This document shows positions 48,801 to 60,968 of a stretch of DNA of 64,000 bases, one piece after another (positions within the stretch are counted from its first letter, which is position 1; each line of letters starts with the position of its first letter). This stretch comes from Welwitschia mirabilis (Eukaryota > Gnetophyta > Gnetopsida > Welwitschiales), in NCBI GenBank assembly GCA_051453625.1, contig JBOZIK010000001.1:70949928-71013927 (forward strand), in the 5' to 3' direction. The notes beneath the pieces are model-generated. The model had not been told where the DNA came from. It saw only the letters and a program-made list of their open reading frames with translations, and did no database searches. The position numbers were made by a program, and so were the translations under genes.

Positions 48801-50199
48801 CTATTTTATTAAATTTATAACATTATTCTAGTCCTTTATTTTAGTCTATTCAAATCCTAATATCTAAATTTAAAAATTATCTTTTAATAAATATAGTTAT
48901 TTCTAATTAAGATACTAATCATGTTCATCCCACTTCTTTCAAAAAGATTCTATTAGATGTATGAGAACCAAAATTATTTCCTATTTCTTCTTGAATAATT
49001 TTAATGCCTCACATAAACTATTTTAAGATTAAACCTATAATTATCAATCTCTTACTTGAGTTTCATGGCCTTGATTTTAAAGATCTATATTAAAATATTC
49101 ATAAGTTTTAAGCGATTATATCAATCATTTCACAACTACATAATTGATATCACGTGATCAAAATGATTTTTTTTGCTTTTATTAAGAGAAAAAATAAAAT
49201 TATTAACTACAACCCTTGAATCACTTGTCAATTAAGTTATGAAAATATTTTAACCCTTTTTTAAATAAATATGTAAAATCATAAATTTCACACAACACAA
49301 AAATAAATATTGTTATAAATATTTTAAGACTTGTAATTTTTTTTGGATGAAATTCTTTCAACATGGCTTTGAATCATGTAGAACTATAAGTACTTTTTCC
49401 TATGAATATTTAATAACATATATTAGGCAACTACTTTAAATAAGGTATGAAGAAACTTTGACATTTAAATAACCCAAAAAATATTAGACTACATAAATAT
49501 GAGTTTTTAAAATTAGAAGAGCTCATCAAGTAATAAAGACATATCTAAGAAAACCAAACCATCCAAAAAAGATATAGGTAAATATGTCTAAAATTTTTAT
49601 GATGAAATATATAAGAGTAAAAACCTTAGCATATTATTCTTAGAATAACTTGAAACATCTAAATATGAGAGATTATTTGAGTAAGAAAGATTAAGAAAAA
49701 CAAGTAAGATTTCAAAAATAAATACTCATTTTTCCTCTTCTATTTTAACATCAAAACTTGCTTTTATAAGCAAGCACATCTAATTGGATTTCCACTAGGT
49801 TTTTCTATTTTCTCTAAGTGTAGTACTATGGCCTAACTTATTAATGCCCTATAAGTTTTCCTCTCACTATAGAAATACACTCTCTTCTAAGGAAACGAGA
49901 GTGCCTAAAGTAAAACCTTAGCACTGTAGCCTATAATAAAACCTCATCAAAAGTAGTTATCATGTGAGAGAACTACTAAGTAAAAAAGTAGTTCCACTTT
50001 ACCATACATTCCATAGCAATAGTACCTATTACACATCTTGTAATACTAGGTAAAAGTGGACTACACATATTAAAGTACTAGGTATACATGTATTAAAAGT
50101 ATTAAGATTAAGAAATAATTTTCATAGTAATTTTAAAAGTTGAATAAAGTCTAATATCTATAAATAAATTAGTTATCTTAAATCATAATCAATTTTTTC
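42811..50199. other. Unassigned AT-rich stretch
   Basis: No domain can be supported. Short repeats include a pair of 28-base units at 43320-43347 and 43358-43385 and a 27-bp pair at 47191-47240. A GC-richer part near 49850-50100 contains a hairpin (CACTCTC near 49870 with GAGAGTG near 49890) and lies where the 3' LTR of the neighbouring minus-strand copia should be, but no matching second LTR was found. The 62-codon minus ORF at 47976-48164 is not recognisable. Confidence 0.5.
47191..47240. repeat. Tandem duplication, period 27 bp
   Basis: Two units beginning 'attaatac' and containing 'attatttattatg' start at 47191 and 47218. They are very AT-rich. Confidence 0.8.
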
Positions 50200-50224
50200 A
50201 TAGGTTAGATGTACTAGAACTTTT

Positions 50225-51640
50225 CTTAACTAAGTGGTTTAGTGAGAATATCAACTATTTATTTTGTGATTCGATAATATACTAGTAGATTTATTTTTTG
50301 ATGTAAAAGTTTCCTAAATTTATGGACCCTAATACAAAAGTGTTTTATCTTATCATGATGTACTAGATCATTCACTATGCAAATGGTAAATTAATTATTG
50401 ATGCAGAGCTTATTTTCTTTGATTATCTTTAAGCCCATTGCCTCTAAAAGTTTTCTTAACCATTTAATTTATCTACATGTTTTACATGTAGCTATATATA
50501 CCACTTCTATAGATAATTAACCTATCACTCTTTGATGCTTAGATCACCAAGAGAAAGGCGATGTTTCTAAGAACATAACATATTATGATGTTAATAAGGA
50601 AATCTCTAAGTCTCTAGTAAAATCTAAATTAATATATGCCTTTAAGAAAAACTAAAACTTTCTCTTAGATTCAGCACCTAAGTCTTTTATCTTTTTCAAA
50701 TATCTTAGTACTCTCACAGTAATGTTTAGATGACTAATCTTTAGTGCATAAAGATATCTTAATGAAAAATTAATGACATATAAGATATCATGTCTAGTAT
50801 TGGTAGCATCAATAAGACTACCAACTACTCTTATATAGCTAATTTTGTTTGATAATTGATAGTATTCATTAGAACCAATTTTTAACTCTATTTCAAAGGT
50901 ATAATAGCTTCTATAAAATTTTTTCTAATTTAAATTTCTAAATGAATTCTCTAATGTACTTCATTTTAAGTTAAAAATATTTTAGTTTCTTTGCTTAATT
51001 TATACATTAAGGTATAATCTAACCGATCTTAGATTAAAAATTTTAAATGCCTCATTTGAATAATATTTATATGGTTTACATCCACTTCATTGCTACTACT
51101 TATTAACATATCATCTATAAAAATCACTATAAATGTATATTTGTCTCCATTAGATTTAATAAACAATTTAGCACCTACATCTTAACATTCATATAGTCTA
51201 AATCCAATGGTACTCAAGTAACTAGTGAGTTTGTATACCATTCTCTTAGAGCTTGTTTTAGCTCATAAAATGAATTGACATATCTTCACTTTTGATTCCT
51301 TACCTTTTACTTCAAAATCCTTAGGTTTCATGATATATATTTTTCTTTGATATCTTTATTAAGGAAGGTATTCTTTATGTTTAATTAGTAAATTTTCCAT
51401 CCCTTCTGATCTACTAAGGCAATCACAGTTCTAATGATAGTTCATTTAAATATTAGTATAAATAATTAATTATAGTTTAATTCTTTTCTTTGACATAGAC
51501 CTTACTATCTACTTTATACTTATTATATAAAATTCATTTTTTAGGTAACGTTGTGTAGTCTAATGGAAGATTAATCAACTCCCATATACCTTTTTCCATA
51601 AGAGAATGATATTCATTTTTCATTATTTAGAACTAGAAAT
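50225..51640 (-). pseudogene. Copia RT and RNase H remnant
   Basis: On the minus strand the RT block near 51370-51430 (Asn-Thr-Phe-Leu-Asn) leads to the Lys-Gln-Ala region near 51260, and the catalytic box reads Phe-Ile-Asp-Asp at 51110-51121 with both aspartates kept. RNase H follows with the Tyr-Ile-Ala block near 50490-50520 and the His-His-Asp-Lys-Ile-Lys-His terminal block near 50340-50370. Stops occur every few dozen codons. Confidence 0.75.
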
Positions 51641-52389
51641 CATGCATAATGGTACCTTTAACATAGGTTTTTTTCACCATAAAAGGTTAGATGAAGCATG
51701 ACATCATCATCAAAAGATGCACGAAAGATTTTTCTCATTCTAATTTTTACTTTTTCATCATCATGAACATCTTATAGAATAGACTGTAACCAAGTACTTT
51801 GTTTTCATCTTTGAAAGAGGTCAGCATTCTTATTGAAATAATCGAATGAGTTACTACTAAAACCATGTTCATAAATGATAAGTACATTAAAATGCTCAAT
51901 TATTATACATTTTATTATAAAACAATAATTTTGGTTAGAAGAAACTATGAAATTATAACTAGGGAACACATCTTCTCCTTCACTTACAAGACATTAAGCA
52001 TTTAATATTTACACAAGATGAGAGGAATTATACATCTTGAAAAGATTAAGCTAAGAATTTATCTATGAAGTTTTAGAGAAGATAAATTTATGATAGATAA
52101 TGATTTGTTGATGTTAAAAAATGTACTTTTAATATTCTTTTTAGATGATTAGATATCCCATAAAAATGCTAACATGAACATGTGCATTAAGCTTGTCATA
52201 ATGTCTAATAAAAATATGAACATGGCACTTACATGCAAACACATAAACATGGGTTAAAGTAGGCTTATATTCATTCCATATTTAGTAATATAAATACCCT
52301 TTTTAGAAGCATGATTAATATAACTATCGAGAAAGAGAGAGATTAGTACTAATAGTTTTATTCCATGAATAGGTTTTACAACTGTCAAA

Positions 52390-52860
52390 GTACATCATTG
52401 AATGTGCTATATCCATGTCCATTATAGTCTAATTTAACAATTTAGTGATGCCATTCTATTTAGGAATTCTTACACATGTTTTTAAATGATAAATTCCTTT
52501 TGAAGTAATAAATTCCTTGAATTCAAATAATATGTATTCACTTCCATTATCAAAATAGAGACCCTTAATCTTATTGCTAGTTTTATTTTCTACATTTTCT
52601 TTAAAAATTTTAAAAATATTCAAACCAAGAGACTTTGTCCATGAAATACACCCAAGCTATACATGAAAAATCATCTATGAATTATATAAATTACTGATAT
52701 CTTTATAGTATAGGAACTCACATTGGACTAGATATATCACTACGAATGAGAAGAATCTTTCCATTAGCATGTTATTTATTGGAAGAAAAGTGTTATCCTA
52801 TTTCTTTACCCATTATACATGATTCACATTAAGGAAAATAATGTGAAATTAAGGATAAAA
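52390..52860 (-). pseudogene. Copia integrase remnant
   Basis: On the minus strand, the zinc-finger half Cys-Glu-Ser-Cys is at 52818-52829, then an Asp-Asp-Phe-Ser block near 52670, a Phe-Asp-Asn-Gly-Ser-Glu-Tyr block near 52540-52560 for the second aspartate, and an Asn-Gly block near 52450-52460. The catalytic glutamate position, three residues after that glycine, is lysine (AAA), again a G-to-A change. In-frame stops are present, including one immediately before Asn-Gly. Confidence 0.7.
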
Positions 52861-55299
52861 GTTGATGTCCATTCTCATGTATTATAGTCAAAAATGGGAA
52901 TTGTAATGACCTAAGCAAGTGTGCCATAAAATCATTTAACTTTTGAAACTAAAAATCACATGGTAAAATTCATAAGTTATGAAAGCTTTTTCAACTAAAA
53001 TTAACTCTAGTAAACCTTATTTACTTGGATATTAATTATATTAAGATTTTAATCAAGTGATGAACTACTCTTCTTTAAAGGCCTTCTTAAAATAAGATGG
53101 CATTTTAACTTAATCTTACTTTGTAATTTTTACAGGTTATCATGAAGATAATAATCATTATGTTAGAAGGTTTTTATTAGAAAAGCTATCTAAACATCTA
53201 AAATTAGATAATCCCATTATGTAAGGAATTACAATCATATAAGAAAAATAATAAATTAAAAATTTTTAAAATACATAATAATATATTTTCCATCTTATTT
53301 ACTCATTTAAATTCTTAGTAAATGTTATGTGTGTACTATATTATGACTAGATATTTTATTTCTTGTGTTATATGATTGATATATTTTATGCATTATGAAA
53401 TAAATAAGCGTCTGAACAAGTACACGCACTCTTACCTAGAACCAAGAATAATAAATGAGTAGATTTACTTTTTCATAGATTTTATCTTCTTGAGATGTGT
53501 AAGGAAACTTGGTTCATAGCATACTTATTATTTTATTCATTGGAATTAAAGATTTTATCTCATTCTACCATACAAAATATTTTAGATTTATGCATTTATT
53601 CTTTAGATACATTTCTTAAATGAATTAAGCTTACTTATGAGCCTATAAAGGATAAAAACATAGCTAGCATGAGGAAATGATTCATGGAATTAACTTTACT
53701 AATTATAGCAAGAAGATTATTCACCTAGTTAAGTGTATGAGGCATAAATATGATCTCTTTTTATACTCCAATGTCACTTATTACCTATCCCACTTATCAA
53801 TGCTAAATCATGTAATGTTATGATCTTGATATATGTGCCTTTGTTTATGTATATATAGAGATCCTTTTCTCTATAGCAAAGAGAAGATACTTTCCATTTT
53901 TTCATAAAAGTGCATTTCCTTCTTTTCTCTTTCTTTTTCTTTCATTCTCTTTCTTGTGGAGCATGAAACTATTAAGAACTTACTAATCTTTACAAGTAAT
54001 CTCTTTACTCATATTATTCATATGGTCACTTTTAATATTTTAGTAAAAGGATGTACTACTTGCATTAGACCACTATTTATAATATATTATAAAATTATGT
54101 TATTCCCTCTCATTGGCTCTCACCACAATGTATGAAGATATAAAGAGTCTCTTATGATTGGTGATTGAGGGTACAAATAAATGTTTTTAGATAAGTGACC
54201 ACTTCGAGGATTCACTATATACTTGGGTACTCATGTTTATTTTGTGTTAATACACATAACAATTTATTTTTTATTTATTATACATTAGGTCTATCTTATT
54301 ATGGATAAAAGTTTGATTCTCAAAAATCTCTTTTAGATTAGTACTTCTTCATGGTAATCCTAAGGCTCATAGTAAATGGTATTTTTTTAAATTGATTTTA
54401 TTTTTTCCTACATTGATTTGAATTAGTAAATTTAGTTAAGATATTTTATATATAATTAGTTTAACTATTATATTTATTAATTTAATAATTTAAATTATTG
54501 CATAACTAATTGTAGGAACTTTACTATATTTTTTATAACCAAAGCTAAATTTCCAAAATAGAGGCATAGGTTGAGAACATCATAGCTTATTAACTAGTAG
54601 GAATAAAATATTGAATTTTTTTCCCTATAAGTCTAGGATTGTGCTATGATTGTATCAAATTCAATCTACTAGAATGAAGAAGATACTTTGTGTACAATAA
54701 GTAATATGAATCATGGATTATTATAATAATCATATTATGACTTATAAGGAAATATTGATGAAAGTAAGATGTTTACAAAATTCTTAAAATAATTGCACTA
54801 GGAAAAACAAGTTCCATTCTTTCCAAAATTGTGAGTCCAATTAAAGAAAGTAAGAAGTTGTGAAATAAATATTCTTGTGATAATAGGAATGATACTAATA
54901 AATTTCAAAAATTTTATAGCATGAAGTAAGATGAGAGAAATGTATTCAGATGCAAAATATCTATGGAACTTAACCTACAAGAAATCAAGATGTTTGACAC
55001 ATAAATCAAAACATTAGATAAGAATATAAAACATAGAATCATATGAACCATGGATCCTCATGTTATTACTATAATAAGTAGAGATTATATGACTTTAAAG
55101 ATATTAAAGAAGTTAAGAAAACTATATATGTTAAGAATAATGTTAGGTTTAGATCCATTATCATGAAACTAGAAAACTAATAACATGGAGAAACTAGCAT
55201 TTACATCAAGGAATTTAAGCCTTGTTAGCATGCTTAATTAGTTATTATAATGATTTTATGAAACTATTATGCTTAAGGCCATGGAAATCTAGTTTTACA
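52861..55299. other. Unassigned stretch with a possible LTR promoter
   Basis: No coding domain is seen. At 53850-53858 TATATATAG is followed by a pyrimidine-rich tract (53915-53960), an arrangement common in plant LTRs. About 60 bases at 53560-53620 recur at 55305-55365, so parts of this stretch may be related to the next LTR. No LTR pair can be closed. Confidence 0.4.
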
Positions 55300-55883
55300 A
55301 ATAATTTGTTCTCATTCTACTATACAAAAAATTTTAGATTTATGCATTTATTCTTTAGAACCCCTCAAATTAACTCCACAATTGAAGGATGACCCTGTAC
55401 ACTTTGGGAATTCTAAAGAATGACTCCATTAGTCCTTAGAAATCCTAATTGAAAACCTTAATTTAGGTGTATGAATAACCTACTTTACTATACTTGAAGG
55501 AATTATATCATTTAGGATATTTTATAAGATATTATTAGAGCTTTATTCATGTGTGCTTCCTAAGCCTCCAATAGGAATGAACGAGCTACCAAACTAGCAT
55601 GATGCTTTTTGGTTTATCAAGAGTACTTTCATGGATTGTATGCTTTTACTTTTCTAATAATTAATATGCTCTTGGTGAATTACTTTCATATCAAGTTTTG
55701 ATGGATCTTATTATTCTTAGGATTGCCTAATGCATGTTATTACTTTAAGATATTTAGATGATTCTTCTTTTTATTTTAGCTTGCATAATGTAAATTTTTA
55801 TTTGATGAATCTTAGGTGACCCCTACTTTTCATTCTTATTTTATTTTTTTGGTGAAGGTTAGATTGCTTGGATACATCACCCT

Positions 55884-55977
55884 CATATCTATGATGGATG
55901 AGCTTATGCCACTATGCTTAAGTTATAATTACATGAGCATCATGTCTATGATGGATGTGATTATGCCACTATGCTTA
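55884..55977. repeat. Repeat of 37 bp at 57-bp spacing
   Basis: Units at 55884-55920 and 55941-55977 match at 34 of 37 positions ('ctatgatggatg' and 'ttatgccactatgctta'). It lies inside the putative 5' LTR. Confidence 0.85.
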
Positions 55978-56291
55978 CATTAGAGTAAAAGCTATATGAG
56001 TTTGCTTTAATACTTATTATTTCCCATTAAGTAATTATGCTAGTTTGAATGCTATGTCCTATTCCTAATTCTCTTATACTCATTTATTATTGTGTTTTCT
56101 TTACCAATAGTTCACAACATCTATCCTTGAGGAAGAATGACACTGGGACTATACTACAAATGGAAGTCCTAGTACTACTTGCAAAACTTGGGTTTGATTA
56201 TGCAAAATTTGTATCCCTAAGATGATCTTGCTATTAATCATATATTAGTAATAGATATAATCACAGCCAAATTTCACCATGAATAGCTTTT

Positions 56292-56309
56292 TGGTGTCAT
56301 TGCCAAGGA
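56292..56309 (+). promoter_or_regulatory. Primer-binding site for tRNA-Asp
   Basis: It reads TGGTGTCATTGCCAAGGA, matching 13 of 18 positions of the complement of the plant tRNA-Asp 3' end, with all five differences transitions. It is the best preserved of the three in this window. Confidence 0.85.
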
Positions 56310-56359
56310 TATTGATATAATAGATATGGTGGGAAATACACAAAATTTAGATTTTTGTA

Positions 56360-56600
56360 CCCATTTTCAGTTTTTTTTTTTATTTTCTCTTTTTTTTCTT
56401 TTATACTACTCCATTTCTAGTGCTTTTTTCTTTTTTTTCTTTTTTATCGCTAATGACTTAATGTTGATTATGTTTAGCACTTGATCAATGGAGCTTGATC
56501 TAGTGACTTCTTTTTCCCCCTTGTTTCTTTTTATTTTGTTTTATTTCTTTTTTTGTTTCTTTTTTTCTTGCAAAGATTATATAGTATATAAAATTTTATT
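56360..56600 (+). repeat. T-rich low-complexity leader
   Basis: Long runs of T with interspersed C follow the primer site. Such leaders are common in Athila-type elements and hold no gene. Confidence 0.7.
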
Positions 56601-57299
56601 TTAGGATTAATATTTTATAGGTTTAAAGAAAAGACATCAAGAAAAATAATAAAATTCTTTCTTCTATCCATCTTCTCTCTCTATCATTTCTTCCCTTCTT
56701 TATATTAGGTGACTTACTCAATAGGTATTTAAACATAATGTTTCAAGAAGAAAATCATCACTAAAAATCTCAAGGGAGTGCTTTGTTACTTTCATTATTC
56801 ATTTTTGTACTTTTTTCTTACATACATTAATTGTAGATTTTATTTTGTATTACTCCTTCTTGGAATTTTCATGTAGTCTTTACTTGTTATTCAATTATGA
56901 TAGACTATTAGTTATCCTATGAGTCACATATTCATCTTTAATCAAAACCTTTTTATGCTAAATTACTAGTACTACTATCTTTTATCATTGACATCATTAG
57001 CTTCTTACATTAAAAAATTTTCATCTTTGATGAATCTTATGCTTATGTCATCTTGAATCTTTTCACATAGCATGTGCATCCAAATGCATAACTTTTAATG
57101 ATTATTTTCTTATGTTTTTCATTAAAAACATTTAAACATGAATTATAATCCTTACTCTTTCATCTAGAATCATGGAATTCATGTTCCATTTAGTTCTTAA
57201 TCTAAGAAAACTGTAGGATATTATCTTTTATGTTAATACTTAGATTTCCATTAGACTCCTTATAACTCTACATATGATGATTCACCTCTATTTTAATTT

Positions 57300-57639
57300 C
57301 ATGGTTGTGAACCCTAATGTCCTTAACCTCCTAGATTTCAACAATTCTCTTCAAGTTCTTTAGATGCTACACTTCATAAGATCATGAAAACACAATGCCT
57401 TATTAATGAATCTCAAAAACAATTCAACCAAGAAAAGTATTCTACCTTACAGATACTTGAATATAGTATGCCATAACCAAATTAATTCACTACCTAAATC
57501 ACTTGAGATAATTAATTAATAATATGAAGAGTATCCTTTCACATCTCTAGAGCCTAATCTTAGGAGTCTTAAAGAAAGTGATGATAGCCAAATCAATGAA
57601 ACATAAACCACTTCTTCCCCTCTTGACAACTTTGGACCC
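57300..57639 (+). pseudogene. Probable gag tail of the truncated gypsy element
   Basis: The plus strand shows short open pieces with a Leu-x-Ser-Leu-Pro-Lys-Ser-Leu pattern near 57485-57505, where the gag C-terminal coiled region would be, before RT. Similarity is weak and no zinc knuckle is visible. Confidence 0.35.
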
Positions 57640-59110
57640 TTCTTTTATGTAAGTTAGAATTGACTATAAGCTATGAGGATAAATCTATTATTAAGTCAAA
57701 TCCATTTCTCAAAGACTTTAAGTATGTATTCCTTAAAGAATATTTAAATTATCCTATAGTAATTAGCTCAAGTTTATCTTTCAACAAAGAGGATGCCTTA
57801 CTCAATCTTTTGGAAAAATGCAAGCAAGAGATTGAATGGATTTTATGAAAAATTAGGGACATTGATCCTAGTATTTTCATGCACCACATCTACCTTAATA
57901 ATAATGTCAAAACATGCATTAAAACCCAATAAAGAATTAATTCCACATTAAAGTAAGTTATAAAGAGTGAGTTAATTAGACTCTTAGATAATGACATTAG
58001 GTATCTTATATGTGATAGCAAGTGAATAAATCCAACCCAAATGATAGTAAGAAGGCTAGAATTATACTAGTACATAATAAACATAATAAACATAATGAAC
58101 TTATCCCTACTAGGCCGACTGTGAAGTGAAGAATGTGAATATACTATAAGAAACTTAATGTTATTAATAAGAAATATCATTTCTCTTTGGTATTATCTAA
58201 TTAAATCCTTGTGTAAGAAGCTAGACACCCGTTTTGCTATTTCTTGGATTGATACTTAGGTTATAATATGATATAAATTTTCCTTGAGGATCAAGAAAAA
58301 AATACTTTCACTTATCACTATGGAATTTTTGCCTACAAATGAATGCCCTTCATACATTGTAATGCATCTATTACCTTTCAATGTAATATGCTTGAAAATT
58401 TTTAACTTTTTAAAAACTTATTAAAATATTTATGGATGATGTTTTAGTACACAAAACCTTTTTCTAAGCATTATCTTGCAAATCTTGAGCTTCTTCTTCT
58501 TAGATGCATTGGAAAACATTTAGTCCTAAATTAAAAAAAATGCTATTTCCTAGTGAATAATGGTATTGTATTAGGCCATATAATTTCCAAAAATGGAATC
58601 CAAGTAGACCCTATAAAAGTTTTTTTAATTACTCACCTACCTACCCCATAGAAAGTTATAAATGTTAGATCCACCCTTAAGCATGTCGGGTACTATAGAA
58701 GATTCACTGACAACTTTAGCAAAATTACTGAACCTTTATGTAACCTTCTAGATAAAGATGCTCTTTTTTAGTGGACTCATGAATGTCAATAATCTTTTGA
58801 TGAACTTAAGAGAAAACTTAGTTTGGCACCTATTATCCAACCACCTAACTGGTTATTACCCTTTGAGCTGATGTGTGATGTAAGTGGTTGTTTTATTGGT
58901 GCTTCATGAGGATAAAACGTAGAGTAGAAATTAATAGTTTTCTACTATGCTAGTAAACCCTAAATGATAACCAATGTAATTACACTATTACTGATAAGGA
59001 TCTATTAGAAATTGTTTTTTCTTTACGAAAGTTTAGGCAATACCTTTTAGGATCTAAGGTTATTATCTATAATGTTAGAAATGAAGGCTTTTATAAATGC
59101 CTTAAGTAAA
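57640..59110 (+). pseudogene. Ty3/gypsy RT and RNase H remnant
   Basis: The 62-codon ORF 57660-57848 covers the region just before RT, with a Lys-Tyr-Val-Phe-Leu and Tyr-Pro-Ile-Val-Ile-Ser-Ser-Ser-Leu pattern. RT continues with the Phe-Leu-Asp block near 58230-58250, an Asp-Gln-Glu-Lys block near 58290, and the catalytic Phe-Met-Asp-Asp box intact at 58429-58440. The thumb-connection region (58560-58780) is clear, with His-Val-Gly-Tyr-Tyr-Arg-Arg-Phe near 58680-58705. RNase H starts near 58860 with Leu-Pro-Phe-Glu-Leu-Met-Cys-Asp-Val-Ser and fades by 59110. Several stops and frameshifts occur, but motifs are better kept than in the copy at 8390-9620, suggesting a younger insertion. Confidence 0.85.
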
Positions 59111-59178
59111 TCACCCTATAACATCTTTATTAAAAAGCCTTTTATGGCATTTGTTTTCCAATTTATTTTCTAGCGGTT

Positions 59179-59252
59179 ATAAAATAACATATTAATAATA
59201 ACATGTGTATCATGTATAAAATAACGTGTTAATAATAACATGTGTATCATGT
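59179..59252. repeat. Tandem duplication, 2 x 37 bp
   Basis: Units 59179-59215 and 59216-59252 differ at two positions. It lies about 70 bases beyond the last recognisable gypsy sequence, close to the truncation point. Confidence 0.9.
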
Positions 59253-59766
59253 ATGAAAGGGGATGAAAAATGTAGTATTTAATGCATTTATTCTGATGAA
59301 TGCCTTAAATAATCTAACATTTTTAGCCTAAAAAAGAAAGGCCTTAATCTTTTTAATAGCAGGTTTGCTTAACAAGACATTCTTAGCACGGATTTTTTTC
59401 ATCAAATGTTGGTTTTGCACCAAATCATACTTTCTCAATAGAGTTTTCAAGGAGAAAGAATATGAAGGTTTCATTACTATGCTTTTCATCTTTTAGATGG
59501 AGCAATAGCTTCCTGGAGTTTGAATTTAGATCCATGATTTAGGGGAGTGACATTATTCTCACTTTCACATATTTGAAAATAATCAGTGCTTATAATTGGT
59601 ATGTCTTCATATTTTAGGATTACATGATGAAATTTTCTAATGATAAATGTTGCAAATCATTTTGTAAATGCTACAAAACATTTTTGGTAATGTTGAATGC
59701 TGTGAAACCCTAATGCAAAACACTAATGTGTTGTTTTTACTAATTTTTGTTTCCTTCCATTTCCAG
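59253..59766 (+). other. Unassigned stretch before a candidate exon
   Basis: No domain is seen. It ends in a pyrimidine-rich tract and CAG (59745-59766) that looks like an intron 3' end. Confidence 0.4.
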
Positions 59767-59873
59767 CGATTTCACGGTCACCCTCAGATGAATTGACACA
59801 GAGCGAAGAGGATTCCAAAAACTTGTTTGAAGCAAGGCCAGGGAATAATGCCTATAATGATTTGAACTATTAG
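59767..59873 (+). CDS. Candidate host exon, unknown protein
   Basis: A good plant splice acceptor (pyrimidine-rich tract ending TTTCCAG at 59766) is followed by 34 codons open from 59769 to a TAG at 59871-59873. The composition differs from the surroundings: it is GC-richer, with an acidic-serine stretch (Ser-Asp-Glu-Leu ... Ser-Glu-Glu-Asp-Ser) and an Asn/Tyr-rich end. The same frame stays open after the TAG for another 20 or so codons, so the stop may be a mutation in a longer exon. It has no resemblance to retrotransposon proteins. It may be the last exon of a gene or a captured or decayed fragment. The protein is not recognised. Confidence 0.4.
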
Positions 59874-59936
59874 GGATTGTCTAGAGATAGTGGAGGTAAA
59901 ATCTCAGAGCTAGAATATTGGCTTTTCTCTTTACCA

Positions 59937-60024
59937 TAACCTATAAAGTAGAGTTAACTGGTGGTTACTTATACCAAAAATAACCTATAAAGTAGAGTTA
60001 ATTGATGGTTACTTATACCAAAAA
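59937..60024. repeat. Tandem duplication, 2 x 44 bp
   Basis: Units 59937-59980 and 59981-60024 begin 'taacctataaagtagagtta' and differ at two positions. It lies just after the candidate exon. Confidence 0.92.
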
Positions 60025-60856
60025 AGACTAACATTTTGATACCTAATTTAGTAATCACTAATGTTTATTATTCCTTGAAGTTCTTTTAATATCCTACAGT
60101 TATCTACTTAAATAGTCTTTATCATTTGGGAAGAATTAATAATTATTTTCTTTTACTATAATTATTTCCTTTTTATAGATCAAATCCTTAGACAATGTAA
60201 AGAAATTTAAGGCTAGAATAGAATGATACATTACCGCAAGTTGATGATTTACTAATCTTTGTCATTTGGCAAGTAGATATCCTGAAATTTCAGTCAACAT
60301 GATTAATAATGACAATATTAGTAACACACTCCTATGTTATTTATTTGGAGTTTCTAGGTATCTATAATTCTACTTTTTCACTCCAAATTATTTCCTTTGT
60401 ATACTTCTAAATATTCAGATGATAGAAAAATAACTTTAGAACAACTTAGTGGCTTTAAAAAATAAAGTAATCCTAAACTTTTTGCAGTTTATGTAAATGT
60501 TTTTGCTAGCTATCAGTCTTCTTCTGATTTTACCTGATTAAGTGTCTAACAGAATGCTTGACCTAATCCTGTATTGCAAATGGTGTTTACCACAAGACAA
60601 TGTATCTAACAGAATTCTTTTTTCTAGTACTTTTGATTTTGAAAGAATGTGAATCAAAATCTCTCAACTTAACAAATATCTTGTTTTTACCCTTAGCATA
60701 CATGTGCATTACTAACAGCTCTTTCTTAAAATGTATTATAATAGATATTAAAGCCTGGCTATTTTATTAGGAAAAATCTATTAATGCTAATGAGGTTTCT
60801 AATGGACTATCATTATTAAAATCATTTGTGATTGATATGATTCAAGTGCAGTAAAG

Positions 60857-60968
60857 GTCTGTGAAAATGAAGAGAGTTTATGTAACACTTAAAGTTTTTG
60901 CTGATGCAATTAATCATCTGATGAGAGAAGTAGCCCTAGAGGAAGGAGATGTATTTATACCAAATGAG
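60857..60968 (+). CDS. Candidate internal host exon, unknown protein
   Basis: A frame of about 37 codons is open from an AG (60854-60856) to GAG followed by GT at 60969. The encoded stretch is well balanced: Val-Thr-Leu-Lys-Val-Phe, then Ala-Asp-Ala-Ile-Asn-His-Leu, then an acidic Ala-Leu-Glu-Glu-Gly-Asp, and Ile-Pro-Asn-Glu before the donor. It looks like an amphipathic helix followed by a turn. The product is not recognised. It has the same strand as the candidate exon 1 kb upstream, but phase compatibility is not established because the stop at 59871 intervenes. Confidence 0.35.

Larger units (their letters stand above)
50200..52860 (-). mobile_element. Second Ty1/copia element, fragment
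   Basis: On the minus strand the order integrase, RT, RNase H is preserved, which identifies copia. Gag and protease are not visible upstream (above 52860), and LTRs could not be paired. It is much more decayed than the copia at 10199-19374 and appears to be of a different copia lineage. Confidence 0.75.
55300..59110 (+). mobile_element. 3'-truncated Ty3/gypsy element
   Basis: The end of a 5' LTR (start not defined, at or left of 55300, end near 56285) is followed by a clear tRNA-Asp primer site, a T-rich leader, and RT-RNase H on the plus strand. Integrase, polypurine tract and 3' LTR are absent; recognisable sequence ends near 59110. As in the element at 2804-21788, no protease is seen before RT. 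Confidence 0.7.

Noticed and set aside
49790-50100. MITE with hairpin
   Set aside because: Local inverted repeats exist (CACTCTC/GAGAGTG), but no terminal inverted repeats with target duplications could be defined.
54100-54200. Copia tRNA-iMet primer site near 'ggctctcaccaca'
   Set aside because: Too few positions match, and there is no LTR edge next to it.
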